40,795 nt of DNA, taken from contig JACIXH010000019.1 of the NCBI GenBank assembly GCA_014360565.1, positions 1-40,795 of the forward strand. Direction: 5' to 3'. The stretch is from Nocardia sp. GTDB lineage: Bacteria > Actinomycetota > Actinomycetes > Mycobacteriales > Mycobacteriaceae. Below are positions 17,346 to 25,310 of the stretch, piece after piece. Each line of letters opens with the position of its first letter. Within the stretch, counting starts at the first letter, position 1. The translations under genes and the position numbers were made by a program. The notes below the pieces were generated by a model that saw nothing but the letters and a program-made list of their open reading frames with translations, did no database searches and was not told where the DNA came from.

Positions 17346-18215
17346 ATGCGCACATCGACCTGGATCCGACAGCACCTGGCCGCCCTGCGCGCTCTGCTCG
17401 TGCTGACCGTGATCACCGGAATCGTCTACCCCGTCGCCGTTTTCGCGATCGCCCACCTGCCGGGGCTCGACGAGAACGCAGAAGGCTCGCTCATCGAGCG
17501 CGACGGAGAACTGGTGGGCTCGAGCCTGATCGGGCAGTCGTTCACCGATACCGACGGCCGCGCCCTGGTGCAGTACTTCCAGAGCCGTCCGTCGGTCGCG
17601 GGCAACGGCTACGACCCGCTGGCCACCGCCGCGAGCAATCTCGGCCCGGAGGACATCGTCGACACCGCCGCCCGCGCCGGCTTGCTCACCACGGTGTGCA
17701 CCCGCTCGAAGGAGATCGGCGACCGTGAGGGGGTCGACGGGTCCCGGCAGTTCTGCACGAAAGAGGGTGTGGGCGCGGTGCTCTCGGTGATCGGGCCGCG
17801 CGGCGCCGACGGCGATGTGGCGCAGCCGGTGCGGGTGGTCAGCGTCAACCAACGCTGTCCCGCGCAGCCGTTCCTCGCCACCTTCCGCGGCGTCACCGTG
17901 GAGTGCGCGCAGGACGGCGAGGACTACTCCGTGGGTCGGATCATCCCGATCCTCGGTGACGCACCGGCTCGAGCCGCCGTCCCCGCCGACGCGGTCACCG
18001 CGAGCGGCAGCGGACTGGACCCGCACATCTCCCCCGAATACGCGGCCATCCAGGTCGAACGGGTCGCCCGGGCACGCGGGGTCACCGCCACCCAGGTGCG
18101 CGAACTACTCGCCGCGCACACCGACGGTCGCACACTCGGTTTCCTCGGCGAGCCACGGGTGAATGTCGTCGAACTCAACCTCGACGTGGACGCCCACTAC
18201 CCGCTGCGCGGCTGA
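17346..18215 (+). CDS. kdpC: KdpC, potassium pump subunit with a large insertion
   Basis: A 289-residue KdpC with one N-terminal membrane helix (ALLVLTVITGIVYPVAVFAI), then SLIGQSFTD, QYFQSRPS, YDPLATAASNLGP, and later VPADAVTASGSGLDPHISPEYA, VERVARARGV and FLGEPRVNVVELNLDVD. The usual KdpC is about 190-210 residues. Here roughly residues 105-210, between SNLGP and VPADAV, are expanded and contain four cysteines (118, 137, 171, 187), GVDGSRQFC and VVSVNQRCPAQPF. The domain faces outside, so disulfides are possible. I recall comparable long KdpC proteins in Rhodococcus/Gordonia-like species, so this is probably a lineage trait. KdpC helps KdpB use ATP and stabilises the complex. Confidence 0.93.
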   Translation: MRTSTWIRQHLAALRALLVLTVITGIVYPVAVFAIAHLPGLDENAEGSLIERDGELVGSSLIGQSFTDTDGRALVQYFQSRPSVAGNGYDPLATAASNLGPEDIVDTAARAGLLTTVCTRSKEIGDREGVDGSRQFCTKEGVGAVLSVIGPRGADGDVAQPVRVVSVNQRCPAQPFLATFRGVTVECAQDGEDYSVGRIIPILGDAPARAAVPADAVTASGSGLDPHISPEYAAIQVERVARARGVTATQVRELLAAHTDGRTLGFLGEPRVNVVELNLDVDAHYPLRG

Positions 18216-18224
18216 ACAGCGCTC

Positions 18225-18253
18225 GGGGCCGGATCCATCACGGATCCGGCCCC
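18225..18253. terminator. Bidirectional terminator between kdpC and the debranching gene
   Basis: GGGGCCGGATCC (18225-18236) and GGATCCGGCCCC (18242-18253) form a perfect 12-bp stem with a 5-nt loop. It starts 10 nt after the kdpC stop and lies 22 nt beyond the stop of the convergent gene on the other strand. There is no T-run on either side, but the stem is very stable and symmetrical, so it can serve both strands. Confidence 0.75.
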
Positions 18254-18274
18254 GATTCGCCCGAGCCTGCCTTG

Positions 18275-20425
18275 CTACTGCTGGTCCTCGTCGGTCACCA
18301 ACGCCCACCCTTCGGGGAGACCCGTCACAGTCACCGCCGACCCGCAGACCTCGAGATCCACGGTCACCCCCTCGCCGAGGCGGAACTCCGACATCCGCAC
18401 ACACCCCCATGCCGGGGGCACCTGCGGCCGCAGGGTCAACGTCTTGGCGGGCACATCGGGATCGAGCCCGAGGAACGACCGTACCAGCAGCAACGGAGCC
18501 GCACTCGCCCAGGCCTGCGGCGAGCACGATGTCGGATACGGCACGGGTGCGGCGAATCTCGACCGCGGGAACCCACAGAACAGCTCGGGCAACCGGCCGT
18601 CGAACGCCGCGGCCGCATCGAGCAACCCGCCCGACAACTTGGTCGCCAGTTCCACCGCGCCGGGCACATGCTGATACCGCATCAACCCGGCGACAGCGAT
18701 CGCCGTGTCGTGCGGCCACACCGACCCGCTGTGATAACTCATCGGGTTGTAGGCACCCATATCCGAGGCGAGCGTCCGCAGTCCGAAACCCGAATCCATC
18801 TCCGCGCGCGACAGATTCCGGATCAGCACCTCGGCGTGCTCGTCGGTCGCGATGCCCGACCACAAACAGTGTGCCGCATTGCTGGTCAACGCGTCGACCT
18901 GCCGCTTGCGGCCGTCCAAAGCCACCGCATACCACCCGTAATGCGGTAGCCAGAACTGTTCGGCGAACTTGGTCCGCAGTTCCTCGGCCCGCTCACGCAT
19001 CCGCACGGCCAGCTCGGGATCGCCGAACTCGTCGGCCAGCTCCGCGCGAGCCAGGAACGCCGCGTACACATAGCCCTGCACCTCGGCCAACGCGATCGGC
19101 GCCTCGGCGATATGGCCTGCGGCGTCGTTGATTCCGTCGAAGCTGTCCTTCCAGCCCTGGTTGATCAGCCCGCGGTCGGTGGCGCGCACGTACTCGACGA
19201 AACCGTCGTCGTCGCGGTCACCGAAATCGGTGATCCAGCTGATCGCGGCATCGGCCGCGGGCAGCAGGGTCGCGATCGAAGCCGGATCAGCGCCCCACCG
19301 TAGACATTCCGCCAGCAGCATCACGAAAAGCGGCGTGGCATCGACTGTTCCGTAGTAAATCTGCCCGCCGAGCACCTGCCCGACCGAGGGCCCGCGCCGC
19401 ATCTCGTGCATGATCCGGCCCGGCTCCTCCTCGACGAGCGGGTCGATCGTCTGGCCCTGCAACTCGGCCAGCTGCTGCAAAGTGCCCAGTGCCAGATCGG
19501 TTTCCAGCGGCAGCGACATCCACGCCGTGAGCAGCGAGTCCCGCCCGAACAGCGTCATGAACCATGGCGCGCCCGCCGCCACGAACGGCCGATTGGTGCC
19601 CGAGTCGGTGTGGATCTGCAACGCGCCGAGATCGCTTTCGCTGCGGCGCAGGATCTGATTGAGCAGGCCCGAGTCGGCGGAGATATCGGTGGCGGTGGCC
19701 CGCCAGGCCTGGATCTTGCGCACGGGCTCGCTCGCCCGGTAGCGCTCACCGGGGGTTCCGGTGGTCTGCGGGCGTTGCGCGGCGCCCGCCGGTTGCGCCG
19801 TGATCTCGGTCTGCCAGCGCCCGCCCGCCGGGACCACGACCCGCCAGATCATGGTGCCGGGCAACACCATCGGCTCGACGGTCGAGGTGAGTGCGAGCCC
19901 ACGCGACAGATCCGCGCGATCGTGCAGCAACAGTTCGCCGTCGGTGGTCGTCATCTCCGCGCGGCGCCCGTGCGTACGACCCTCCTTCACCGCGAACAGA
20001 TCCACGAAATCGGCGTCGACGTGCAGTTCGAGCACCACCGCCGTCGCCTCGCGGCTCATGTTCTCCAGCGTGATCAGCTCGTGCATGCCCTCGGCCACGA
20101 GCCGATCGCGCACCACGAGCAGGGTGCTGTCGGCCCGGCCCTGCTGCGGAGGCCTGCGCAGCACGAACCGCGCCGCGAAGGCCTCCGGGCTCAGCACCGA
20201 CAGCGCCTCGGGCCGTTTGCCGTCGATCATCAGCTCCCAGCGCGAAATCACCCTGGCGTCACGGAAGAACAGGCCCTGCGGCTTGCCCGGCTCGATATCG
20301 CCGAGCCGGTCGGACAGGCAGAACGTGCCGCCTTCGACCAGGGTGATGTTGCCGCCACCGCCACCGAGCCCCGCGGGTTCGCCCGCATTGAGGGGGCTCG
20401 GTGCTGAGGCGCTGTCGCCACTCAT
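18275..20425 (-). CDS. Glycogen debranching-type glycosidase (GDE_N_bis + amylo-1,6-glucosidase-like)
   Basis: A 716-residue protein. The N-terminal domain, about residues 25-240, is of the glycogen-debranching N-terminal type (FCLSDRLGDIEPGKPQGLFFRD, VISRWELMIDG). The C-terminal (alpha/alpha)6-barrel has glycosidase blocks such as ALQIHTDSGTNRPFVAAGAPWF, TLFGRDSLLTAWM, PGRIMHEMR, YYGTVDATPLFV, INQGWKDSFDGIND and MSYHSGSVWPHDTAIA. Acidic residues in GRDS, KDSFDG and HDTA are likely catalytic or sugar-binding. The class trims alpha-glucans, yet many actinobacterial members are uncharacterised. It overlaps the glycosyltransferase gene in an ATGA and is the second gene of that operon. No secretion signal is seen, so it acts in the cytoplasm. 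Exact substrate is unknown. Confidence 0.85.
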   Translation of the reverse strand: MSGDSASAPSPLNAGEPAGLGGGGGNITLVEGGTFCLSDRLGDIEPGKPQGLFFRDARVISRWELMIDGKRPEALSVLSPEAFAARFVLRRPPQQGRADSTLLVVRDRLVAEGMHELITLENMSREATAVVLELHVDADFVDLFAVKEGRTHGRRAEMTTTDGELLLHDRADLSRGLALTSTVEPMVLPGTMIWRVVVPAGGRWQTEITAQPAGAAQRPQTTGTPGERYRASEPVRKIQAWRATATDISADSGLLNQILRRSESDLGALQIHTDSGTNRPFVAAGAPWFMTLFGRDSLLTAWMSLPLETDLALGTLQQLAELQGQTIDPLVEEEPGRIMHEMRRGPSVGQVLGGQIYYGTVDATPLFVMLLAECLRWGADPASIATLLPAADAAISWITDFGDRDDDGFVEYVRATDRGLINQGWKDSFDGINDAAGHIAEAPIALAEVQGYVYAAFLARAELADEFGDPELAVRMRERAEELRTKFAEQFWLPHYGWYAVALDGRKRQVDALTSNAAHCLWSGIATDEHAEVLIRNLSRAEMDSGFGLRTLASDMGAYNPMSYHSGSVWPHDTAIAVAGLMRYQHVPGAVELATKLSGGLLDAAAAFDGRLPELFCGFPRSRFAAPVPYPTSCSPQAWASAAPLLLVRSFLGLDPDVPAKTLTLRPQVPPAWGCVRMSEFRLGEGVTVDLEVCGSAVTVTGLPEGWALVTDEDQQ

Positions 20426-21612
20426 GCGCGCCCTGTGGCTGCCGCGCCGAAGGGCATGGGCATCGCGTACGCGGCGTCGTACCCGATCGCGGTGCGCGCG
20501 AGCAACTCCCGGTACACCTTCTCGTAGCCGCGGCCGAGGGTGTCGGCACTGAAATTGTCGACCACGTGCTTGCGGCAGACCGCCGGATCGTAGGTCTGCA
20601 CTTCGGCGATGGCGGCGGGCAGTTCGGCCGGATCGTCACAGATCCGCCCCGTTACCCCGTCGACCACCACTTCGCTCACCGCACCGCCGCGCAACGCGAC
20701 CACCGGCGTTCCGCAGATCATCGCCTCGATCATCACCATGCCGAACGGCTCCTCCCATCGAATGGGGAACAGCAGACACTTTGCTCCGGACAGGAGTTTA
20801 CGCTTGGCGGTGGCGTCGGCGAGACCGAACATCTGATCCTGGTCGGTCATTCGCGGTCGCACGAACTCCTCGAAGTAGGCCTTCTCCGGCGGCTCACTGC
20901 ACTTGCCCGCCAGAATCAGCGGCATGCCGGCGGCGTGGGCGGCGTCGAGAGCCAGATGTGGACCCTTGTCGTCGCTGAAGCGGCCGAGGAACAGTGCGTA
21001 GTCCTGCTTCTCGGTCTGGTACGGCCATTGATCGGGCCGCAACGCGTTGTGCACCCGGCCCGCCCACGGCAGGTCCGGCGCCAGCGCGCGCTGGCGGTCG
21101 CTGATCGCGACGAGCGAGCATTCCTCGCCCAGTTCCTTGTAATAGCGGTAGCAATCGTCTTGCACCGGGCCGTGCACGGTGACCACCGTCGGCAATCCGA
21201 GATTGGCGTAGGCGGGCGCGTTGAGCGGACCGGCGAAAGTGTGATCGTGGACCAGGTCGATGCCTTCGGTATCGGCCAGCCGTTCGATGGCGCGGCGCAC
21301 CCGCAGCGCGTGCACGATTTCGGGGAACGGGTCGCCCAGCCGTTCGGGCTGGATCCGGTCCCACAGCGGAACGAAATTCGCCTCGGTACCGTCGACGCCC
21401 GCACCGAACAGGGTGACGTGATGGCCACGCTCACACAATGAGTCGACCAAATCGGCGACTACGGCTTCGACGCCGCCGTAGGCCTTGGGTGGAACATCGA
21501 AATACGGTGGAACGACCATAGCGATCCGGAGCGGACCACCGTGGTGATCGATCGAATAGAGATCGGACGCGGACAAACCGGTCGGCGACATTGCCGACGT
21601 GTCTGTACTCAT
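20422..21612 (-). CDS. GT4-family glycosyltransferase
   Basis: A 396-residue GT-B enzyme. The N-terminal half starts near residue 28 with LRIAMVVPPYFDVPPKAYGG, the glycine-rich acceptor loop, after an extension of about 27 residues. The C-terminal half contains FLGRFSDDKG (208-217) and the E-x7-E motif EPFGMVMIE (288-296), followed by GTPVVALRGGAVSEVV, which binds the nucleotide-sugar. It should be a retaining transferase that uses an activated sugar; the acceptor is not known. The ATG at 21612 has GGAAGGAAGG before it. The gene overlaps the downstream debranching-type enzyme by 4 nt, so sugar transfer and trimming are probably linked. A SigB/SigF-like promoter 170 nt upstream suggests stress control. 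Confidence 0.88.
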   Translation of the reverse strand: MSTDTSAMSPTGLSASDLYSIDHHGGPLRIAMVVPPYFDVPPKAYGGVEAVVADLVDSLCERGHHVTLFGAGVDGTEANFVPLWDRIQPERLGDPFPEIVHALRVRRAIERLADTEGIDLVHDHTFAGPLNAPAYANLGLPTVVTVHGPVQDDCYRYYKELGEECSLVAISDRQRALAPDLPWAGRVHNALRPDQWPYQTEKQDYALFLGRFSDDKGPHLALDAAHAAGMPLILAGKCSEPPEKAYFEEFVRPRMTDQDQMFGLADATAKRKLLSGAKCLLFPIRWEEPFGMVMIEAMICGTPVVALRGGAVSEVVVDGVTGRICDDPAELPAAIAEVQTYDPAVCRKHVVDNFSADTLGRGYEKVYRELLARTAIGYDAAYAMPMPFGAAATGRA

Positions 21613-22006
21613 GACCTTCCTTCCAGGGACTCAACCTCGCAACACTTGCGCGAACAAGAGGTGGCCGCCTCGGCGGAGGTGGAGACGAAAGCTTCACCGC
21701 CGTCCATGGGGCATGGTTGGCCTGGCCAGACGCAATGCGCACCGTTTCGGGTGCCCGCCTGAACAGAGGGGCCGTGAAAGAACGTACCCCGCTACCACTG
21801 AGTAAACCAGCATGTTGCTGAAAAGTTCTGTTTCGATTCCCTACCAGGGCAGGAGATTACGCGGTCAGACCTGCTCTACGCCGTACAGATTTCAAGATCG
21901 CCACGGTCAGAGCGGTGAATTTTGCGAACCCGACGATGGCCAGCCTGGCCTTACCACGCATTTGCTGTGCATGACGCGGTGAATCCAGCGAATCATCGGC
22001 GATCTG
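21613..22006. other. 394-bp intergenic stretch: leader of the glucan operon and 3' flank of the PstS-like gene
   Basis: No credible gene was seen on either strand. The left part is the long 5' leader (about 165 nt) of the glycosyltransferase mRNA. A promoter stands at 21784-21807. The right part, 21820-22006, is less GC-rich than its surroundings and contains two loosely similar blocks (GCGGTGAATTTTGCGAA near 21915 and GCGGTGAATCCAGCGAA near 21975). No clear terminator for the PstS-like gene could be found. Confidence 0.5.
21784..21807 (-). promoter_or_regulatory. SigB/SigF-type promoter for the glycosyltransferase operon
   Basis: On the minus strand GGTTT (its GTTT at 21807-21804) is separated by 14 nt from GGGTAC (21789-21784). 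This matches the GTTT-N14-17-GGGTA(T/A/C) consensus of the general-stress sigma factors SigF (mycobacteria) and SigB (streptomycetes). Transcription would start near 21776, giving a leader of about 165 nt. The spacer is at the short end of the accepted range. Confidence 0.5.
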
Positions 22007-23524
22007 TTAGGGGGTGCATTCCCTCGGCGTCGCCAGTTCTACACATGCCGCGGCGCCGAACTGCTCGATAACCAGTTTGCCGCGCCCGTGAATGAGGTAC
22101 TCGATGAAGTTTGCGGCCAGCGAATCCGCGGGAATCCTGCCATCGGGGTAGTCGGTGAGTGCGTATTCGACCGACCAGAACGGATAGGTGTGCGCGAGCA
22201 TGTTCTCCTTGGTGGCGGCGACGCCATCCAACATGATCGCCTTGACATCGTCGGTCACCGCCGCGGTCTCCACATAACCGATGGCGCCGGGAATCTCAGC
22301 GACGGCGCCGAGCATGGCGGCGGTCGTATCGGCGCGGCAATGCCTGCGCTCGGCCGGCCTGCCGAGACACGAGGTGGTGGCCTCCGACTCGCGGGTCGTG
22401 ATGCCGAGCCGCCAGTTGATCGCGTTCATGGTTCCCGACCCGGGTTGGCGGTCGACCAGCGTCACCGGAAGGTCGGGACCGCCGACCTGCTGCCAGTTCT
22501 GCACCCGCCCTGCGTACAAGTCCTGAACCTGCTGCACGGTCAGGTTTTCCAGGTTCAGTTCGCGATGCGCGATGACCGAATAGACCGCTACGGCGATCGC
22601 CCGTTCTGACAATGTTCGATAGCTGTCGAGCTTGGGACCTTCACCGATCGAGACCATATTCCGCGCGGGCGCGGACTCGACCATCTTGTCGTGACCTTGC
22701 GTGGTTCCGTGGAAGTCGAAGGAGAACTTCGCGTCGGTACACCGCGCACCGTAGGTCTCCGCGGCGCGCTTGATCATCGGCGCCATCGCGGTGGACCCGA
22801 CCAGCGTGAGTTCGCCTGCGGCACAGTCGCTCGGCGGCGGGTCCGGCTGCAGAGCGATAACACCCTGCACCGCGATCAGCGCCACCAGGAATCCGGACAA
22901 CGCCATCAGCTTCTTCGACGGGCCGCCATGGCTGGTCGTCGGAACAACCTTTCCCCGCTTGACGCCCCCGACCAGAATCGGTTCCTTGGGCTCGCCGTCG
23001 CCGTGCACGCGCTTGAGCACCGCGAGAATCTTGTAATGCTGGCGCCGCTCGAGCTGCACCTTCGGCAGATCGATCACGCCCGCGAAGCGCTCGCCCTCCC
23101 CTTTGGTCCGTTTGCCGATGCCCGACCCGGGGCCGAGGTTGTCGGCGGGCGGGCCGTCCAGCTCGGTCACTGCCAGTCCGATGACCTCACGGCCAGGAAA
23201 CTCGACGTGCAATCCGATCAGGGGATCGGCTCCGCGCATTGTGTAGTCGTCGGTGTCTATGGCGAGCGTTCCGCTGTTCTCGATGCGGATCAGCACCACC
23301 GACAGCTTCGCCAGGTCCAACGTTTGCCCGCCGGCTTCCGGAGTGCTCAGGTTGTTCAAAGCACCCACCAGGGACGCGGTGTCGGTCTCGCCCGTCACCG
23401 GCGTATCCATCTGGAAGCGGTACCCCAGCCGCCGCCGCCCGACCAGGACGAACTCACGCACGAACGCCGCCGATGCGACGGCGAGACCGATTGCCGACAG
23501 AATCAGCTCCAAAGGAATATCCAT
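22007..23524 (-). CDS. Two-pass membrane protein with an outer PstS-like substrate-binding domain
   Basis: A 505-residue protein. One membrane helix lies at residues 5-26. A domain of about 170 residues follows (RRRLGYRFQMD, LAKLSVVLIRIENSGTLAID, LIGLHVEFPGREVIGLAVTEL), then a second helix at 205-226 (LMALSGFLVALIAVQGVIAL). The outer part, residues 236-505, is a PstS/PBP-like domain (LTLVGSTAMAPMIKRAAETYG, VDRQPGSGTMNAINWRLG, IPGAIGYVETAAV). Four cysteines in the outer domain (TTSCLG, RRHCRAD and others) could form disulfides. Unlike PstS it has no lipoprotein signal and no transporter genes beside it, so it more likely senses a ligand, or serves an unknown membrane process, than feeds an ABC importer. 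I recall the same architecture in streptomycetes, without a known function. It stands alone. Confidence 0.75.
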   Translation of the reverse strand: MDIPLELILSAIGLAVASAAFVREFVLVGRRRLGYRFQMDTPVTGETDTASLVGALNNLSTPEAGGQTLDLAKLSVVLIRIENSGTLAIDTDDYTMRGADPLIGLHVEFPGREVIGLAVTELDGPPADNLGPGSGIGKRTKGEGERFAGVIDLPKVQLERRQHYKILAVLKRVHGDGEPKEPILVGGVKRGKVVPTTSHGGPSKKLMALSGFLVALIAVQGVIALQPDPPPSDCAAGELTLVGSTAMAPMIKRAAETYGARCTDAKFSFDFHGTTQGHDKMVESAPARNMVSIGEGPKLDSYRTLSERAIAVAVYSVIAHRELNLENLTVQQVQDLYAGRVQNWQQVGGPDLPVTLVDRQPGSGTMNAINWRLGITTRESEATTSCLGRPAERRHCRADTTAAMLGAVAEIPGAIGYVETAAVTDDVKAIMLDGVAATKENMLAHTYPFWSVEYALTDYPDGRIPADSLAANFIEYLIHGRGKLVIEQFGAAACVELATPRECTP

Positions 23525-23575
23525 CGATCCCCCACTCGAACCACATGATCACTTGACCAGCGGTTGATATCTACC

Positions 23576-23591
23576 AGGCCGAAATCGGCCT
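23576..23591 (-). terminator. Short palindromic hairpin between the PHP and PstS-like genes
   Basis: AGGCCG (23576-23581) pairs with CGGCCT (23586-23591) around a 4-nt AAAT loop. It lies 33 nt after the PHP gene stop and about 50 nt before the PstS-like start, both on the minus strand. It may weakly end the upstream message or be an operator for the downstream gene. No T-run follows. Confidence 0.3.
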
Positions 23592-23624
23592 ATCCGAGAT
23601 CGAAATCAATTGTTGGGCAAGACT

Positions 23625-24659
23625 TCACCCTGAGGATTCCGCACACCAGGCCAGCAGTTCGTCCACCGGCCAGGTATCGATCACCTTCTCGGCGGTGACG
23701 CCGTGCGCCAGCGCCCGCTCGCATCCGTAACCCTGCCAGGCCAATTGGCCCGGAGCGTGCGCGTCGGTGTCGATACTGAACAAGCAGTCCATCTCGACGG
23801 CGAGTTCGATCAAACGTCCGGGTGGGTCGCGGCGTTCGGGGCGGCTGTTGATTTCGACGGCGGTGCCGTAGCGGCGGCAGGCCTCGAAGACGAGTTCGGC
23901 GTCGAAGGACGACTCCGGCCGGGTACCGCGAGACCCTTCGACGAGGCGGCCGGTGCAGTGGCCCAGGATGTCGACGTTGGGGTTCGCGACGGCGTAGACC
24001 ATGCGTTGGGTCATCGTCTCGCTGTCGTCGCGCAGGTGCCAATGCACGCTCGCGACAACGACATCCAGGCGTTCGAGGAGATCGGCCCGCTGGTCGAGGG
24101 TGCCGTCGTCGAGGATGTCGACCTCGATGCCGGTGAGGATGCGAAACGGCGCCATCTGCTCGTTGAGTTCGGCGATCACGTCGAGTTGACGCAGCAGCCG
24201 GTCGGCGGACAGACCGTTGGCGACCTTGAGACGCGGCGAATGGTCTGTCAGCGCACAGTATTCGTGCCCCAGCGCTGCCGCTACGCCCATCATCTCGGCG
24301 ATCGGACTTCCACCATCGGACCAGTCCGAATGGGTGTGCAGATCACCGCGCAGCGCCGCGCGCAACTCCGCGCCCGCGGGCCCGATCGGTTTCGCGTCCT
24401 TACGGAGCTCGACCAGATAGTCGGGAACCGCACCGGCCCACGCCTGTTCGATGATCGCCGCTGTCTTGGGCCCGATCCCGGTGAGCTCGCGCCAACTGTG
24501 TTCGCTCGCACGAGTGGCGAATTCACTGTCGGAGAGCCCGGCGACCACATCGGCGGCTCGGCGGTAGGCCTTCACCCGGTGTGTTTCGGCACGACCGCGT
24601 TCGAGCCAGAACCCGACCTCACGAAGCGCCGCCACCGGACCGGGAGCCGCCGATGTCAT
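23625..24659 (-). CDS. PolX-like PHP-domain phosphoesterase with helix-hairpin-helix
   Basis: A 344-residue protein. The first ~95 residues resemble the N-terminal DNA-polymerase-beta-like helical region, with a helix-hairpin-helix at GIGPKTA (61-67). The rest is a PHP phosphoesterase with the metal motifs DLHTHSDWSDG (H108, H110), CALTDHS, ILTGIEVDI, VVASVHWH, ILGHCTGR, AVEINSRP and FSIDTDAHAPGQ. It is essentially PolX without the polymerase palm, so a 3'-phosphatase, exonuclease or AP-site activity is plausible, but no member I know has been firmly assigned in actinobacteria. The start codon lies 5 nt after the stop of the DHFR-fold gene, so the two form an operon. Confidence 0.85.
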   Translation of the reverse strand: MTSAAPGPVAALREVGFWLERGRAETHRVKAYRRAADVVAGLSDSEFATRASEHSWRELTGIGPKTAAIIEQAWAGAVPDYLVELRKDAKPIGPAGAELRAALRGDLHTHSDWSDGGSPIAEMMGVAAALGHEYCALTDHSPRLKVANGLSADRLLRQLDVIAELNEQMAPFRILTGIEVDILDDGTLDQRADLLERLDVVVASVHWHLRDDSETMTQRMVYAVANPNVDILGHCTGRLVEGSRGTRPESSFDAELVFEACRRYGTAVEINSRPERRDPPGRLIELAVEMDCLFSIDTDAHAPGQLAWQGYGCERALAHGVTAEKVIDTWPVDELLAWCAESSG

Positions 24660-24664
24660 CGCGG

Positions 24665-25246
24665 CTACTTGATCCGGCTGTACTTGAGAAACGCAACGCC
24701 GTCGGCGTAGACCCGGCTGGTGATCACCCGGAACCGTTCGGGCGCAGGCAGTTTCGCCCCACCGCCGAACAGCGGCCTGCCGCTGCCCAGCACCACCGGG
24801 TGCAGTTTCAGGAACACCTGGTCGATCTCGGGCAGCAGCGTCTGCGCCAATTCGCCGCCACCGCAGAGCCAGATCCCGAGTCCGTCTCGGCGTTTGAGTT
24901 CGCGCACCGCGGCCGTCGGATCCTCGGCGATCAGTTCCACCCCCGGTGCGGGCGGCTCGGGCAGCGTCGTGGAGACCACATATTGGTGTAGGTGTTCGTA
25001 CGGGCTCGCGGTGCCGGTGCGCACCCCGAAGTCGTGGGTCTTGCGGCCCATGATCACGGTGTCGAAGTAGATGTTGCCCGCCGCGATCCCGCGCGCCTCA
25101 CGCACCTTGGTCGGCAAGGTCTCGGGGTACTGCGAAATGATCGCGGGCCCGTGGTCCCCGCCCACCGGGAAGAAATCCAGCGTCCCGTCCTCGGCGGCGA
25201 TGAAGCCGTCGATCGTCGAAGCCACGAAATAGGTCAGCTTGCGCAT
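24665..25246 (-). CDS. Dihydrofolate-reductase-fold protein (RibD C-terminal type)
   Basis: A 193-residue protein of the RibD C-terminal/DHFR-like family. It opens with RKLTYFVASTIDGFIAAEDG, contains IMGRKTHDFG and the nucleotide-binding stretch LGIWLCGGGELAQTLLPEID, and ends with FLKLHPVVLGSGRPLFGG and a short beta region. Related proteins reduce pteridine- or pyrimidine-like substrates with NADPH. Many stand-alone actinobacterial members are unassigned, and this one is not next to any riboflavin gene, so a riboflavin role is not supported. The ATG at 25246 follows GGGAGGACG at good spacing. It precedes the PHP gene by 5 nt and follows mutM by 64 nt. A TAACGT (25299-25294) in that gap may be a -10 box. 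Confidence 0.85.
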   Translation of the reverse strand: MRKLTYFVASTIDGFIAAEDGTLDFFPVGGDHGPAIISQYPETLPTKVREARGIAAGNIYFDTVIMGRKTHDFGVRTGTASPYEHLHQYVVSTTLPEPPAPGVELIAEDPTAAVRELKRRDGLGIWLCGGGELAQTLLPEIDQVFLKLHPVVLGSGRPLFGGGAKLPAPERFRVITSRVYADGVAFLKYSRIK

Positions 25247-25310
25247 AACGTCCTCCCTGCACGGACCCGGCCGGTCACGACCTGTCAGAGGAAACGTTAG
25301 CGTGCCCGGA

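Noticed and set aside
15159..18026. A minus-strand open frame of about 950 codons opposite kdpB and kdpC.
   Set aside because: Shadow frame. kdpB and kdpC on the plus strand are complete and motif-rich.
21541..21805. Plus-strand short frames opposite the glycosyltransferase leader.
   Set aside because: No ribosome binding site or recognisable sequence; they run into the start of the transferase on the opposite strand.
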